From the NCBI GenBank assembly GCA_004026145.2, contig CP034975.1, positions 18,510,191 to 18,574,190 of the forward strand: a DNA stretch of 64,000 bases. Direction: 5' to 3'. A program made the position numbers and the translations under genes. The notes under the pieces are model-generated. The model made no database searches, was not told where the DNA came from, and saw only the letters and a program-made list of their open reading frames with translations. Position 1 is the stretch's first letter; each line of letters begins with the position of its first letter. Below are positions 11,714 through 24,472 of the stretch, one piece after another. Source of the stretch: Takifugu bimaculatus (lineage: Eukaryota; Chordata; Actinopteri; Tetraodontiformes; Tetraodontidae).

Positions 11714-12557
11714 ATGGGGGAATGGGGCTTCCTCGGTGGACTCTTCGACAGCCTCCAGGCTCACTCGCCCATGCTCGGCCGCTTCTGGCTCCTGCTCATG
11801 CTCATCTTTCGGATAGTGATCCTCGGAACTGTGGCCAGCGACCTGTTTGAGGACGAACAGGAGGAATTTGCCTGCAACACCCTCCAGCCGGGCTGCAAAC
11901 AGGTGTGTTACGACATGGCCTTTCCCATCTCGCAGTACAGATTCTGGGTGTTTCACATCGTCCTCATCGCCACGCCATCGCTGCTTTTTCTGGTTTACAC
12001 CATGCATCACCACAATAAGAAGAACTCCAAATTCAATCAGAGGTACAATGAAGACATCCGTTTAAGGAGGCTTTACATCGTCAACGTGGTGTTTCGCATC
12101 CTGGCAGAAGTTGGGTTTCTCGTGGGTCAGTGGCTGCTCTATGGCTTCAAGGTGGAGGCCCAGTTCCCCTGCAGCCGCTTCCCCTGCCCCTACACCGTGG
12201 ACTGCTTCACCTCCCGCCCGGCGGAGAAAACCGTCTTCCTCTGCTTCTACTTTGTCGTCGGGGCGATTGCAGCCCTTTTTCAGCTGTGCTGAGCTCTTCC
12301 ACAGCTCCATAAAGTGGTTCTGCTGCAGCACGGAGGTAGGAAGGCAGAAACAGAACTTGCCCTATATCAGCGACAACCTCCTCAACTTGCAGGAAGAAGA
12401 GAGAGCAAAGGAGAAGCGGCAGATGAAGAATCCGCACGCACCCAACAGCGTGAGGCAGAAGAGAGGATCAGCGAAGAGCATCTCTAGGAAGAGCTCCAGT
12501 GGCGTCCACAGGCACATCGGTGGGAAAGTGGTGAGCACCAGGACATTCACGGTGTGA
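11714..12557 (+). CDS. gjd3: Delta-group connexin (Cx31.9-like), frame broken by one T
   Basis: Gap-junction subunit: four membrane spans, six per hemichannel, joining the cytoplasm of neighbouring cells. The start MGEWGFLGGLFDSLQ is the standard connexin N-terminus. Membrane spans lie near residues 24-44, 75-96, 120-142 and 174-195. Extracellular cysteines are complete: C54, C61, C65 (C-x6-C-x3-C) and C153, C158, C164 (C-x4-C-x5-C). The cytoplasmic loop is short. The written frame stops at 12290-12292 after 192 residues, inside the fourth span. The frame beginning TTC at 12279 continues with SCAELFHSSIKWFCC and a basic tail to a TGA at 12555-12557, giving about 280 residues in total, close to human GJD3 (294). 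The break coincides with a five-T run at 12276-12280, so a sequencing error or a recent single-base insertion is likeliest. The gjd3 assignment rests on sequence type and on its position beside top2a; another delta connexin is possible. Confidence 0.85.
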
Positions 12558-12659
12558 GCGCAGTGTTTGGATCAGACTCTTTTTTCATTAAATTCACTAT
12601 TTAATATTTACATGACTGACCTTCGCTGGAAGATGGACACAAACTGTTTAGATTTAGTG

Positions 12660-12665
12660 AATAAA
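12660..12665 (+). terminator. Connexin poly(A) signal AATAAA
   Basis: AATAAA lies 103 bases beyond the downstream-frame stop at 12557. Its position suits a transcript covering the whole 11714-12557 reading frame, which supports the tail being part of the gene. Confidence 0.6.
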
Positions 12666-13930
12666 GATGAACTGGTTTGGTTGATGGTTTGATCGAAGGA
12701 ATGGATGACACAAAAGGAAATACGCCACCTGGACACTATTTGGAGCTTCATCTTGAATTTTAGGTCAGTTGTGGCACATTTGACAGTTACAGATCAGGGT
12801 TAGTGCTTCATCAGGTTTGATGATGCTGGAAGAATGTTTGATTTGTTTTAGATGGATATACATCTTTCAACTTTCAAGAAAGAGATGCAGAGATCATTTG
12901 CCGTTCACAAGCTTAGCTAAACTGAAGTACAGAAGCCCACCACAGGGGGCAGTGTGACCCAGGATGTAAAAGTCTCTGTTAGAGTTTTACCTGATGATAT
13001 GATGTTTCAATGTAGTCGCACCAACTATTTTGTGCGACTTTCACGAGGTCAGCATGTCCTGATGATGCTCTTGCACGTGGGTTTCACATACATTTCAGTC
13101 TTTAACTAGAATACAATCAACCAGAGTGTTATCTGACTGTGAGGTTATAAGGAATCCATACTGCTCCAACAGTCAACTTCATAAATGTGTTTTACCTTCT
13201 GATTCCTCGGTCTTAACTTGTACCATAAATGTTCTCCAGATATTCTCAAACAGAGGCGCTCCACACTCACACAACAGATGTTATTCCCAGTAAATCATCA
13301 CGCTCTCACACAGTGACTAACCTCGTCCCATCGTGGAAATGATGAAATGCAGATGTTTCCTGATTTTATTTAATAACACGGCGCCTCTCTAACAGATGCA
13401 GCTGTTTGTGCTTCCTTTGTTAAATGTGTTTTTCCACTTAATTATGAATAAATGCATGAAAAAAAGCAGGGACGTCTCTAGTGTTCTAAATCCCAGGACA
13501 TTATTCCCCATTATGTGTTCCCTGCACCGGCTCTCAGGTGCTGTGAAATGTGTGAAAGGCAATGTTCAGATCTTTTTTTCCATAGCTTCCAAAGTTTTGT
13601 TGGGAAATGTTTCATTTAAAAAAAAAAAACACACACACAAATTATACAGCTGAGTCATCTCACTTTATACATCTGAAACCATTTACGTTATATAAGAGTC
13701 ATAAAAACTGAGGAACAGCGACACTTGCCTCTGATTTACTTTTATTGTTCTTTTAAGAGTTTTGCAGGAATCTGTGATCAAACAGTTCATCTAAAACTAC
13801 TGTCAGACTATTATAATCAGTCAGTTTAGAGTTCCGCTTTGTTTTTGCTGATAATTGTTTCCTATTAAATTAACTCTAACCTCTAAAGTGTGGCCCCTGC
13901 AGACTCTATGAGATGCAGTACCCTCCCTCA

Positions 13931-13944
13931 GCAGTAGGTGGCAG
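13931..13944 (+). promoter_or_regulatory. CTCF-like motif
   Basis: GCAGTAGGTGGCAG matches 13 of 14 positions of the CTCF core consensus CCASYAGRKGGCRS. It lies about 1.4 kb after the connexin gene. Binding is inferred from the motif only. Confidence 0.35.
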
Positions 13945-16055
13945 CAGTGAACTAGCGAACCAGTTGAGCTCGTCCTCTCTGTGACGTCTTCATCTAAAGC
14001 TCCATTATTACAGCCATAACACTCACTCTTCCATTCACCGGAGCTTGATTTAATATTTTCTCCCCCCCCCCCTCCCTCGGGCCACGCTTCCTGACACGGC
14101 TAATGGTTCATTCTTCATTTCCGATAGAAGCATCGTAATGTCTGTCGCAGTCGTTCAGCCGTGGAACTCTTTATGTGTCTGTGAGGACTGAATAAAGCAG
14201 TTTATTTATTTTTTTTGCTGTAATGAGTTCTGCCTCTGATGATGAAGATGTTGTCTGAAGTCTGAAGCTCTGACAGATGTATGCGGCATCCGAGCAGGGA
14301 GGGATCTGAATACTCTCCAAAGAAGCTTAATTTGGACTCAGATTTTCCCTTCCAGGACACACCAAACGTGCTTTTCCCTGGACACAATATATATGCATAT
14401 TACAAACCTCTTTGATGTGAACGGAACAGAATTGGAAATGTGTTTTATGTAAGCGTTTGAGAAGGGAGGAAGGGAAAGTCGAAGAGGATTACTGTCAAAA
14501 CTTTCCCCACTCTCCTTTTGTCTCCATCTACCTTTTCATGTCTGCCTCTTTCAAGATGGAAGTGTTCCTATTTCTGTCTTTCTCCCTCCCCTCCTCCTCA
14601 GACCCTCTCCCTTCATACTCTGCATATCTCTCTGTATGTTCTGGATCTGGGGAGGCCTCACTGCTGGAGTCTGTCTCGGTCTGGGAAAAAGGGGAAAAAA
14701 AAATGTAGGTCATCTGTTTTCCGCAGCTTCCTTCACACCAGCGATGAGCAGAAGATAGAAATGATAACATCTTCTTCCTCCCCCCCTCATCACCTAGTCT
14801 TCCTCAACCTTGAGAGGGGAGGCTCCCTGTGCCTCACCCCTCAATCAACCACCTAGGCCCTTTTTCACGGTGCAGATGGTTGACTGATGGCTCCCCAGGA
14901 CATCTCTGAAGTCACACACACTCCTCCTTCCACCTTATAGCACAGGGGTGGTAATAGACGATGGAAATAGAATGTGTTAGTTGTAGTTTCCATCGTTCAG
15001 TCTGCAACTTTGCAGCACATTTAAAATCGACGCAACACGTCTGATGTTTCCCTCATTTTCCTTCCTGTTATCCAGAGGCCATTTTCTTTTATTTTTTTGC
15101 TTGGATATGCAGCTGCCATTTAGCTTAGCTTTGCAGAAAAAAAGAAAAAAAAAAGAAAGTGATAGAGAGGAAACATCCAACATCCAGCCTTCAACACACA
15201 TATTTCTCATTGGTTCAGTGCTTGGTAAGCTGTGGGGGTGCTGATGGATGTTGGGACTAGCTGTGGACGCGACCCGGACCGGCTGTGTGTCACCAACTGA
15301 TGCGGAGCGATCTGCCCAAACACACAGCGTGCGAATGGTGATGTATACGTCTCTGTGTCAGCGCCGGTGACCAGGGATCCAGGAGAGCTCATATCTCCCT
15401 CCTGGAAGCTGCTGAAGCGTGCCTGCAAGTTTATGGCGTCACCGAGGAACTCGGGTCAGCGCACATCACACCTCGGTGCTCCACCTCCTCCTCACCCACC
15501 CTCCATCTGTGCACTCCATCCATCCCTCCTTCCCTCCTTCCGCAACGTTTACGGCGCAGCACTGGCAAGCCCTCCCTCCATCTGTTTCCTTCACTTCTGC
15601 TTTTCCTTGCCTAAAGGGCAGGTTTGCGGTGCGAAGAGTGCACTGTCATCCAGATCCCTTTTCTCCCTCTCATCTCCCACCACGTTCTATCTCGTTTCGA
15701 AGGGAAAATGTTGTGTCAAGGCCTCAGAGCTCAGTCAGTCAGCCATGTTACACACAGTGACCAGAGAGAGGATGAGCTGACTGCTCTGCTCCTGCTGACA
15801 CAACCGCTCTGCTGGAGAACCGTGATGCACCCTGACTGCGCTCACACTCCCCACTCTGACGGATTTGATTAAGTAACTTGCTATGGTTTGTAGCTTTGTG
15901 CGAGCCAGACTTGTATACTTGAGCAGGACGAGACAATGCGCCTGTGTTCCTAAAGAGCGCAGCTCCGAACATCAGGTTGCAACATTTCCCCCAACATGAA
16001 GACGCACTCTTCTGGGACAGGCAGAATTCATTTGGTTCTGATTAATCCTTCACTA

Positions 16056-16074
16056 CCCCCCCCCCCCCCCCCCC
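16056..16074 (+). repeat. Poly(C) tract, 19 C
   Basis: An uninterrupted run of 19 cytosines on the plus strand. Length may be unreliable in an assembly. Confidence 0.9.
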
Positions 16075-16294
16075 ATGAATATTTGTAAGAAAGTGGGCAG
16101 GAAATGAATGCTCCATTGTGGCAGCAGAACCACAAACAGGAAAGACTAATGATGGATAAATGAACGGATGCCCTCGTGGAAGAAAAGGCGTTTGAAGACG
16201 CTCCTGGCATCTGTCAAAGCTCAGTAGGTGCTCACTTGTTTTCAGTGTGTGGGAGGTTATGGCGTGTGTGCATTTGTCTTCAAATACAGGTACC

Positions 16295-16295
<1 letters not shown>

Positions 16296-16364
<69 letters not shown>
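16296..16364 (+). repeat. (TG)n microsatellite
   Basis: About 69 bases of perfect TG/GT dinucleotide repeat. Confidence 0.95.
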
Positions 16365-16367
<3 letters not shown>

Positions 16368-16482
16368 TGCGCCCTGAGCTGTCCAGAGTGGTGTGCTCAG
16401 CAGTCGTGCTTGGCTGCACACTAACGCGATGTGACAGGGTAGAAATACCAGAACCGACCGCGCTCTCGCCCACCTATAATCG

Positions 16483-16498
16483 CCCCCCCCCCCCCCCC
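16483..16498 (+). repeat. Poly(C) tract, 16 C
   Basis: An uninterrupted run of 16 cytosines, only about 410 bases from the previous poly(C) tract. Confidence 0.9.
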
Positions 16499-19217
16499 AC
16501 CGCCCTCCACCATCTCCCACTCTGTTGAACCGCGCCCACGTCCCATTGGCTGTCTCCTTCTGTCTCTCTGCTTCTTCTGCTTGGAAACAGCCTCATAAAC
16601 CCTCGCTGTTCTCCCACTCCCTTTCTTTCCTCCTCACCCCAAAAAGTCACACCCCACTGGCTTTCCTTGCTCACCGGCAGCACCACGCGGGGTCCGAACA
16701 TGCATCGGTGACATGGTTTCAAATGGGGTGCATTACGCAACACCCCATTATGCAACCGTGCATTCTCGTGCGCTCATCCCTGGTGTTCCGGAGAACTTGT
16801 TCCCATTTTCTTCCTTTTGTTCTCTCTGTCTGTCCGCATCTTCCCGCTGCTCAGTTAATCCTCTAAATGATGAACCAAGGTGACAGCCACAGTGGGGGAC
16901 GAGTCATTTGACATTTGCAGCTGTCACAGTTTGAACCTTGACCTCTGCGCACTTCACAGCTGGTGACCTGATAAGACGAGGGGGGATTTAAATATCGCAC
17001 TACGCTGGCGTCTAAAAAAAGGGGAGGAGCCTCTTTTAACCTTCAGAAGAAGTTTCTAGGGAAAGTTGATTTGGGCAGCACCTCGCTCCACAGTTTACAC
17101 ACATTTTTATGCCTGGATGCTTCCACACGACGCGTCTCAACTGGAGCGTTTCAGCTCCCAGTGCCTTGCTCAAGGGCATTTGTGTTTCACTTGCTACGAC
17201 GAAGAAAAGGCCATCCGTGAGTGCGGAATCACTTCAGACCTGCATCAGATCCACTAAAACTGCTTCAACTCCCAGCTGGCTGAAGGACCAGCAACAGTGG
17301 GGTCTTGATTAAGACGCTGTTTCGTTTTAACACAACATTCCAAACCCGTTTTTATAACTTGAAGCAGTATATGGCAAAACAAACAACAAGCTCTGCCCTT
17401 GTGTTTTCTAAAAGGTCAGGTTCAGCACAGAAGAAGGTCCCTGGATGGTTCTCTGGTTCCTGACATTCAGTCTAATGAGCTGTTATTATCCCGCTTTTCT
17501 TCCTACTAAACTGCGATTTGACGCTCTGGTGTTCCGGCACATGTGCAACCAGTTTCTCCAAATATGCTTCGTCCATCTTCCAGAATCTATTTTTTACCCC
17601 TAAACCATGAATAGCTTGAATAAATGAGTGTTTAGTTTGAAAAAATCAGGCTAGAAGATGAAATACGGTAGCCTGACTCGCTCTCCGCTCCACTTTGACC
17701 TTTTTATCTCCAAATATCTATATTGAGAGCGAGCGGCATCTCATATTTTCTTTCTGCATCTCACTGCCTCTCACCTCTCATCTTTGCTGTGGGCTGACAT
17801 ACACTTTCCCCTCTCCTGCCTTCTCCTCCATCATCTCTGTTTCTCCTCTCCCGGCTGTATTTTTCTCTCTCCACAGGGAGTCAGCTGCATGCAGAATCAT
17901 TGTGGATCACTGAGCTTCAAGACACAGTCGCTAAAAATTGCTCCATTTTCTTTTCAAAGTCATTTCTTTTTTTTCTGAGGCACTAGGAGGGTACAGACTG
18001 GTTTAATATGATGCGTGTTATTCCTGTTTCGGAATTTGTTCTGTGAGCTGATAGTTCAGCTGTTGCAGACTTGCGGAGGCATTTTCTGTCCTTGGTATCA
18101 GAAAGTCAGGTCATGTTTGGGCTTTTAAGGCTTCTCAATTCCACATCCCGGGGACTTCTGTGAGCCATAATCAGTTCTGAGATTTAAAATTGAACCACTG
18201 ATGAATGTAGAGTTCATCTATCAGGTTTGGGTTTCATGGCAGTCCAGCCCTGGAGGCATCCATCTTGGATCTTCTCCAGTTCAGTGGAGCCATTGGGTGG
18301 GGGGCACAGCCTGGTGGAGGCTGCATTTTGGCTCCCTTCCAGTCCAGTAGGCATGAAGCAGGCCTGCCAGGCTCCTGGGATTGCCCTTTACACCAGCTCC
18401 CCTGCCCTCAATTACCCGATTAGAGAAGAGAATTGCCTAACTGGACATATAAAAGACCATGCGGGGTCTGAGGAACGAGGATAAATCAGTGGTAACAGTA
18501 GTCGAGGAGAAACACCATGGAAGTGCTTGTGTGGATAAACTGTGGACTGGTGACATAAACCCCACAGAATCTATCATCATGCCCCCCCCTCCCCACTCCA
18601 TTGCATGTGATTCACCTTCCACACACGTCTGTGACTAAAACACACACGGCCTGTGATGGATGTTTACGAGCCCATGTCAATTTTCCTCTTATGTGAATTT
18701 ACTGTCACCGGATGATGAATGCACCCAATATCACTGCTTATTCATCTCATATATCCTCTATTGATAATGTCTCATAGACACCAATAGGTGTCATCCTTGT
18801 CCACCTCACTGGGAGCAGAGGCGATCCAGCTGGCAGGGACAGCTCCACCGTGCACACTGTGGTGTAAAACGACATGATTACCACAGCTAAAGTGAGCACT
18901 TCCTGTCACTCCAAGCTTTCCAAATAAAATCTCTGCATTTAGGTATGGATCCCCCGCATGCGTTCATGAATAAATCAACATTTTGCCCGAGGAATCTGAA
19001 GATGAGTCTGGGTGGAGGTGAAGCACGGTGGAGAAAGTCACCTCAGCTTTGTGGAGCATATGTTTGTGAATGTGTGTAAGATTGTGTAGAACTGGCACAT
19101 TGTTAGGACTCTTTATTTTTTTAAACAAGGCAATGTAGTATTTGGACTGACTGAGTCAGATTGAGATTTGTCAAAAATGATGTAGCTCTATATGTACCCA
19201 CAAGACAAGGTAATGCT

Positions 19218-19220
<3 letters not shown>

Positions 19221-19261
<41 letters not shown>
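19221..19261 (+). repeat. (TG)n microsatellite
   Basis: About 41 bases of perfect TG repeat. Confidence 0.95.
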
Positions 19262-19263
<2 letters not shown>

Positions 19264-20856
19264 GTCCTTGTCGTGGCCATGGTCCTGCAAGCGACCCACA
19301 TCAATTCATAAGGCCTCTGCCCTTTTCCCGAGGCTGCCTGGGAAATGTGATGTGACATGTGGGATGAGCCAGACGGAGCGAGGGGTGAGGTTAGGAGGGG
19401 GAGGAAATGGGGTAGGTGAGTGCAGTTGTTGCTGGCTGATTCTAGATGACGCTAAAATAAACTGAGAGACGGGCAATTTCAGGCCTGTTCACAGGGAGGA
19501 AAACCCCCTTAAACACCTTAGTGAAACTCAGTGACACAAACAGTAAATATTGGACATATTTATATACATCAAAAGGAAATACACCTTAATAACAGTAATC
19601 AACTACGGCAAAAGAAACTGGTGATTTTTTTTAATGAAAATGGAACCAGCATCTAGTTTACATGAATTATATTTTTTGGGATTTTGCTCTTCTGTATCTT
19701 ATGTTTAATTAGCGCATTAGCACGTTAGTATGCAAGAATAATATGGTAAACAATACGACATCAGAATATAAAAATCTTGCCTTTTGGTTTGTCACTGTGA
19801 TGTTATTAGTAAAACAAAACCAGCTTCTCTGCGAGTGAAAAAGTGACTCCAGACTTGCTGTTGGGGGGAAAATGAGAATATTTAATTCACTTACAACATT
19901 CAGTGACAGTATGATGTGGTGTGCACTCCCTCGTGCCCATAATGAGCAGCAGATGAGGAAGCGGGTGAGGGAGGGGATTGACAGGCAGGAAAAACAAAAG
20001 ACAAGGTGAAATCTCCTCATGTGACACCTATAAATCTGCAGATCTCTGGGGAGTGCTTAGCACAGAAATAAATGAGATGGGGAGATGGGGTGAGGACGAG
20101 GCAAGCGATTTAAATTAAAGTGATCAAAGGAGGGAAAATCTTCCGTCCCAGTGATTCTGACCCAGGTGAGGGGATTGTTGAGTGGCGAGTGTGCCGCACA
20201 CGCAGGTGCTGCGTTGTTCCACACGCGCTGATATAGCTGCACGGACTGCATGGTAATGTACGCGCCCTCCCCTCCCCCAGTCCCGTTCTAGTGCTACCAG
20301 GATGAGTGTGTTCCATATGTATGTCAGCTCCCATCACTCAGCGACACAGGGTCGGGGGGCTGCACACACTCTCTTTTTGTGTTCACGTCTCTCTGCTGAA
20401 GCCTGAGCAGCTCAGGCCTGGGGTGAGAGCAAAGGAGTTGCAGTGCTTTTTTGGTGAGGACGTGATCGATGGGAGCTTTGAGGAGGAGTGGATGGATGGA
20501 AATAATATTCTTTTAGTGGTTTCAGCTGAGACTTATTGGTTTACAGCTATCATCCATCCCCTGCCTTACTTACTTTATAGCTCTTTCTGTTTCTTTTCCC
20601 TCCTTATCACGTTTCCATATTTCCAAACTGCTCGCTCTCTCTCTCTCTCTCGGCTGTCAGTTCCCATCCTTCCACACTGCCACACCCATGTGTTCTTTTA
20701 CACCCTACTCCTGCTGGCCCCAGACTACAGCGTCCTAGACCTTAGTCATGTGACGCTGACCTGCTATGTTTTACAAGGCTGCAGTGCAATGAAGGGGCCT
20801 CGCAAGGGAAAAGGCTGCGTTCAACAGCGGCAGGAAACAAAGCATAGCTCGGAAGG

Positions 20857-20932
20857 GTGTGTGTGTGTGCATAAGCGTGTGTGTGTGTGTGTGTGTGTGC
20901 GCGCGTAAGGGTGTGCGTTTGTGTGTGTGTGA
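20857..20932 (+). repeat. Interrupted (GT)n microsatellite
   Basis: Several GT blocks separated by short GC-containing interruptions; the longest pure block is at about 20877-20899. Confidence 0.85.
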
Positions 20933-21591
20933 CTGCATGGGGGTGGGGGTCAGGAAGCAGTATTTCAAGCCATGGAACCCCACTGTAAAAAGTTTGACAT
21001 TAAGGAGCAGTGTGTTTGAAACTGCTGCGTTGTCTCCCGGAGATGATTTGATCTTTGATCAAAGCGAGCTGGAATTTTTCCACGTGGCTGATGTTACAGC
21101 TTTCAGCTCTTATTGACGTGCTTCGATAAGCACTGGCTTCTAATCTCAACCGCCTTTCTTGCTCTGTTTTTATCTCCTCTCACAGCGGGATTTCTAAATT
21201 CTTCTTGTTTTTTTGGTTTTTTTTAACGACACGCACAAAAACCAAAATAGAGAATCAGCCGTAGATCTTCATCCACACAACGAAAAACAAGAACAAAATG
21301 GCCCCAGGGTTGGAACTCTTTTGGAGCTGCACTCACACATCTGAACATTATCTCCTCTCGTCCAACCCTAACCCTAACTGTCATCAATTCCCCGTCAGGT
21401 TGACCTCCACGATTGCCCAGCTCGGTTACGAGCCCTCGCAGCAATAATCTATGGCTGCAGACGCAGACGTATCCTGTTATCCCTGCCTCCAAGCCTCCTA
21501 CACACAAACACACTCGCGCACAGCACAAGAGATTCCACACAGAAAATATACATGACAGATGACCAAAGATACTTATGGGGACATAGAGGTG

Positions 21592-21594
<3 letters not shown>

Positions 21595-21651
<57 letters not shown>

Positions 21652-21657
21652 CACACA
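21595..21657 (+). repeat. (CA)n microsatellite
   Basis: About 63 bases of CA repeat with a single G interruption near 21645. Confidence 0.95.
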
Positions 21658-24426
21658 TCTGTGTCAGTCTTGGGAGGTTTTTGGACATTAACAGAGAGCA
21701 GCCCAGTCCAGGCTCTCGGACCGCCGCTGTTCCCCCTCTTTGTTCCCCAAATCAGGAACAGCTGTGCTCCTCCACAGTTGTAAGTCACTCAGTGGAAATT
21801 TAAAAGCCATTAAGCGAGCCCCTCACTGCTACCCCACCCCTCTCTGCGCACCATCTGAGTCTGAGCACTTCTGAGTCTTTCCCGGTTATCTGCATCTGCA
21901 CATGGAGGCATTTGCGTGCACGCTTGTGCGTACATGTTGGAAGTTGAACGTCCCCCCTCGGCCCTGCACAGTCCATTTGAGACAGCCCCTCTTACAGCAG
22001 CCCCTCTTGGTGAATCACCATGTTTTCAAGAAGAGACTCTTGCCGTGTCTCTTAAACACTTTGCTGTATTCTAGTCATGGCTAGGGCTGGTGGGGGTGGC
22101 GGTTGGGTGGGTGGGGGGGCATATAAGGTTATGTTGTCTTCAAGTGTGAAACAACAAAAACAAGGCCCTGCTGAAATAGCTTGCTGCTTGTCCACTTTCT
22201 TGGCTTAGCCAGTGAATCACCTTGCCAGGAAAAAACAACAAGCCTGGAGCCTTTCATAAGACGAGCTCATCGAGCTTGACTCTGCAGACTCAGGCACAGC
22301 TGCATGCACAAATACACACCATGAGCAGATGTTACCCTGAGACAGACGGAGAATGTTAGAGAGAGGAGCAAAGCGGGACATATCGAGGCTTTGAGATTGG
22401 GCCATGAGATGGAGAGCTGGGTTGGCTGCCAAAAGTGAAATCTATGGTTCTTTCTGGTGTTTTTCTTGTGTCCCACCTCCACCTTTCCTCCCTTCCATAT
22501 CGCCTGTGGAGATCTCTCATTTCCTGCTGGGCCCAATGTTGATTTCATACTGGAGCCTGTGGCTTAATCTGCGAGATGGGTAAGGGGGGCGACGAGGGGA
22601 GGTGAAGTGTGGGGGTATTTGAGTGGAAGCCAAAAACAACCTTCACCACCAACTCTCTGCATTTCTCTGGGTTAGATTTGTTAAAAAAAATGTAAGGAGC
22701 TCCTCCAAACCTGCGAAAGGCTGCGATGCACAGGCTGTTTTACAGTCGCCTGACCTGGATATTATGCACAACCCCCCCATTATCAACCCTCATCAGAATA
22801 ATTATCAGGACATCTCACCCCAAATTAGGTGGAAAACTGGGTTTTGTGGATGATATAAACCCACCCTGGCTAAGACAAACATGATGGAAAATCATGCCCC
22901 CAGAAAGACAAGTCAACTGAAGTGTGTTATGAGCAGCGATACAGAGCTCAAGGTTTTCTTTGGGCCTTAGAATTCCACAAATTCCAATTCAATCACACCG
23001 CTGTGGAATTCCACCCCGGTTTGCCCCCACCTTGCCACTCACAGGAGAAAGAGGATGCCCTGCCAACACCCTAATAAGACACTGCCAGGAAACCCTCATA
23101 AGGGGTGGTTAATTCTTTCCAGGCCCTTCCCATTCATTTGAATCTGTGGCATAACAGAACACACCACATATTATCTCGCTGCAGGGGAGGGGGGGTCTGA
23201 TATCACTGAGGTGTTCTGGTGTCATTAAGACTTTCTGTGTTGCAAAGCTATCCCACAGATGACGGAGTTGAGGATACGACAATTGGTGCCAAAGACACAA
23301 ACCTGGATGAACGGGTGGAGGAACGACATATGAAAGACTGTTATAGTAAAAAGAGCTGCTTCATTTTAACAAGAGTAAAATTGGGATTCAGCTCTAATTA
23401 GAGTCACTCCCAAAGTGTCACTGTGACCTTCTGAAATCACGGACCCCTACAGGAGCAGATGACACACAGCTAGCTTGATGTTGTAAACAGCTGTAGGTGG
23501 GGTTTCACAGTGCCACTTCCACTTCTATGATGTCACTTTGGCTTTGTCTTGTGATGTTAAATGACTTTGTCAGCATAGGAAATCCAAGTGAGCACAGTAA
23601 AAAAAAAATAGCTGACCGCCCCCAGTGGTACACAAGATGAGAATAAGTGTACAGAATGAGAAGTTCAACTGTTGGATCTTGGCAGGATTGACCAGTGATT
23701 CACACAGACTTGCGTGCGATGCGTTTTGTAATGCTCAGATTACTGTGGCATGAGGCCAGTTGCTGCGCTTCACTTCCTTTCGCTTGTCGCTGGATGAGGC
23801 CTTTTAGACAGCTGAACAGCTGCAGCCTTCAGCTTTCACTTCCCCTTCTATAAAGCCACACACTTCTTGGTAACCATAACAAGTTCCCTAATCTTAGCCT
23901 CTCGTGCCCTTTGTACCCTCCCACGCATGCTGGCACATGCACACGTGCTCCAACTGGCACACAGTATATCACACATATATAGGAAACCTCAGTCACCGTG
24001 CTCCATTTGTGCCACTCTAGTCTCTCTCCGACTGGACGCAACTGTTGTAGCAAACTGACGGTATTTATAGATTTACCGGTAGTGGTGACAGGTTTTTCGG
24101 TCATTCAGTTATAAGATTTTATTCATAAACACTTAAAATTTAAAACACATTTGTCCATTTGTCTGGGAGGCTGCGGCCATTATCTTCCTGAGTTCATTGG
24201 TGACCTGAGATGCTCTTAGTGTGTGCGCAACACACATATACAGTTTTATATGCAGTGAATTTGGCATGCTGCTGGCAAAACTCACACACTCACAGGGGCG
24301 CATCCACGCGCACGTGCACACACACTAACACACAGAGGCATTGCGTGACTGAGGCTTCACACCTCTCTCTGCTCTCTTTCACTACACGAAGACATAAAAA
24401 ACTTTCAGCCACAGTAATGTGAGACA

Positions 24427-24431
24427 TGTGT

Positions 24432-24472
<41 letters not shown>
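24427..24472 (+). repeat. (TG)n microsatellite
   Basis: TG repeat with one TA interruption, ending in CG steps. Confidence 0.9.

Noticed and set aside
12934..12952. CCACCACAGGGGGCAG as a CTCF site
   Set aside because: An extra base pair shifts the core; several consensus positions fail.
16042..16528. Open frames rich in His-Thr or Cys-Val repeats
   Set aside because: These are translations of the CA/TG microsatellite in different frames. The same applies near 21223-21803, 24290-24600 and 26222-26618.
17140..17190. cagtgccttgctcaagggca, reminiscent of fish SINE or dispersed-repeat text
   Set aside because: Only about 20 bases resemble the repeat as I remember it; neither boundary nor a body could be traced.
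20306..20908. Open frame of 200 codons on the plus strand, the longest outside the two genes
   Set aside because: It begins on a non-ATG codon, ends in a GT microsatellite, has no recognisable domain and no splice or poly(A) context. Chance is the best explanation.
21366..21377. CCCTAA-CCCTAA, possible interstitial telomere repeat
   Set aside because: Only two units; expected by chance in sequence of this length.
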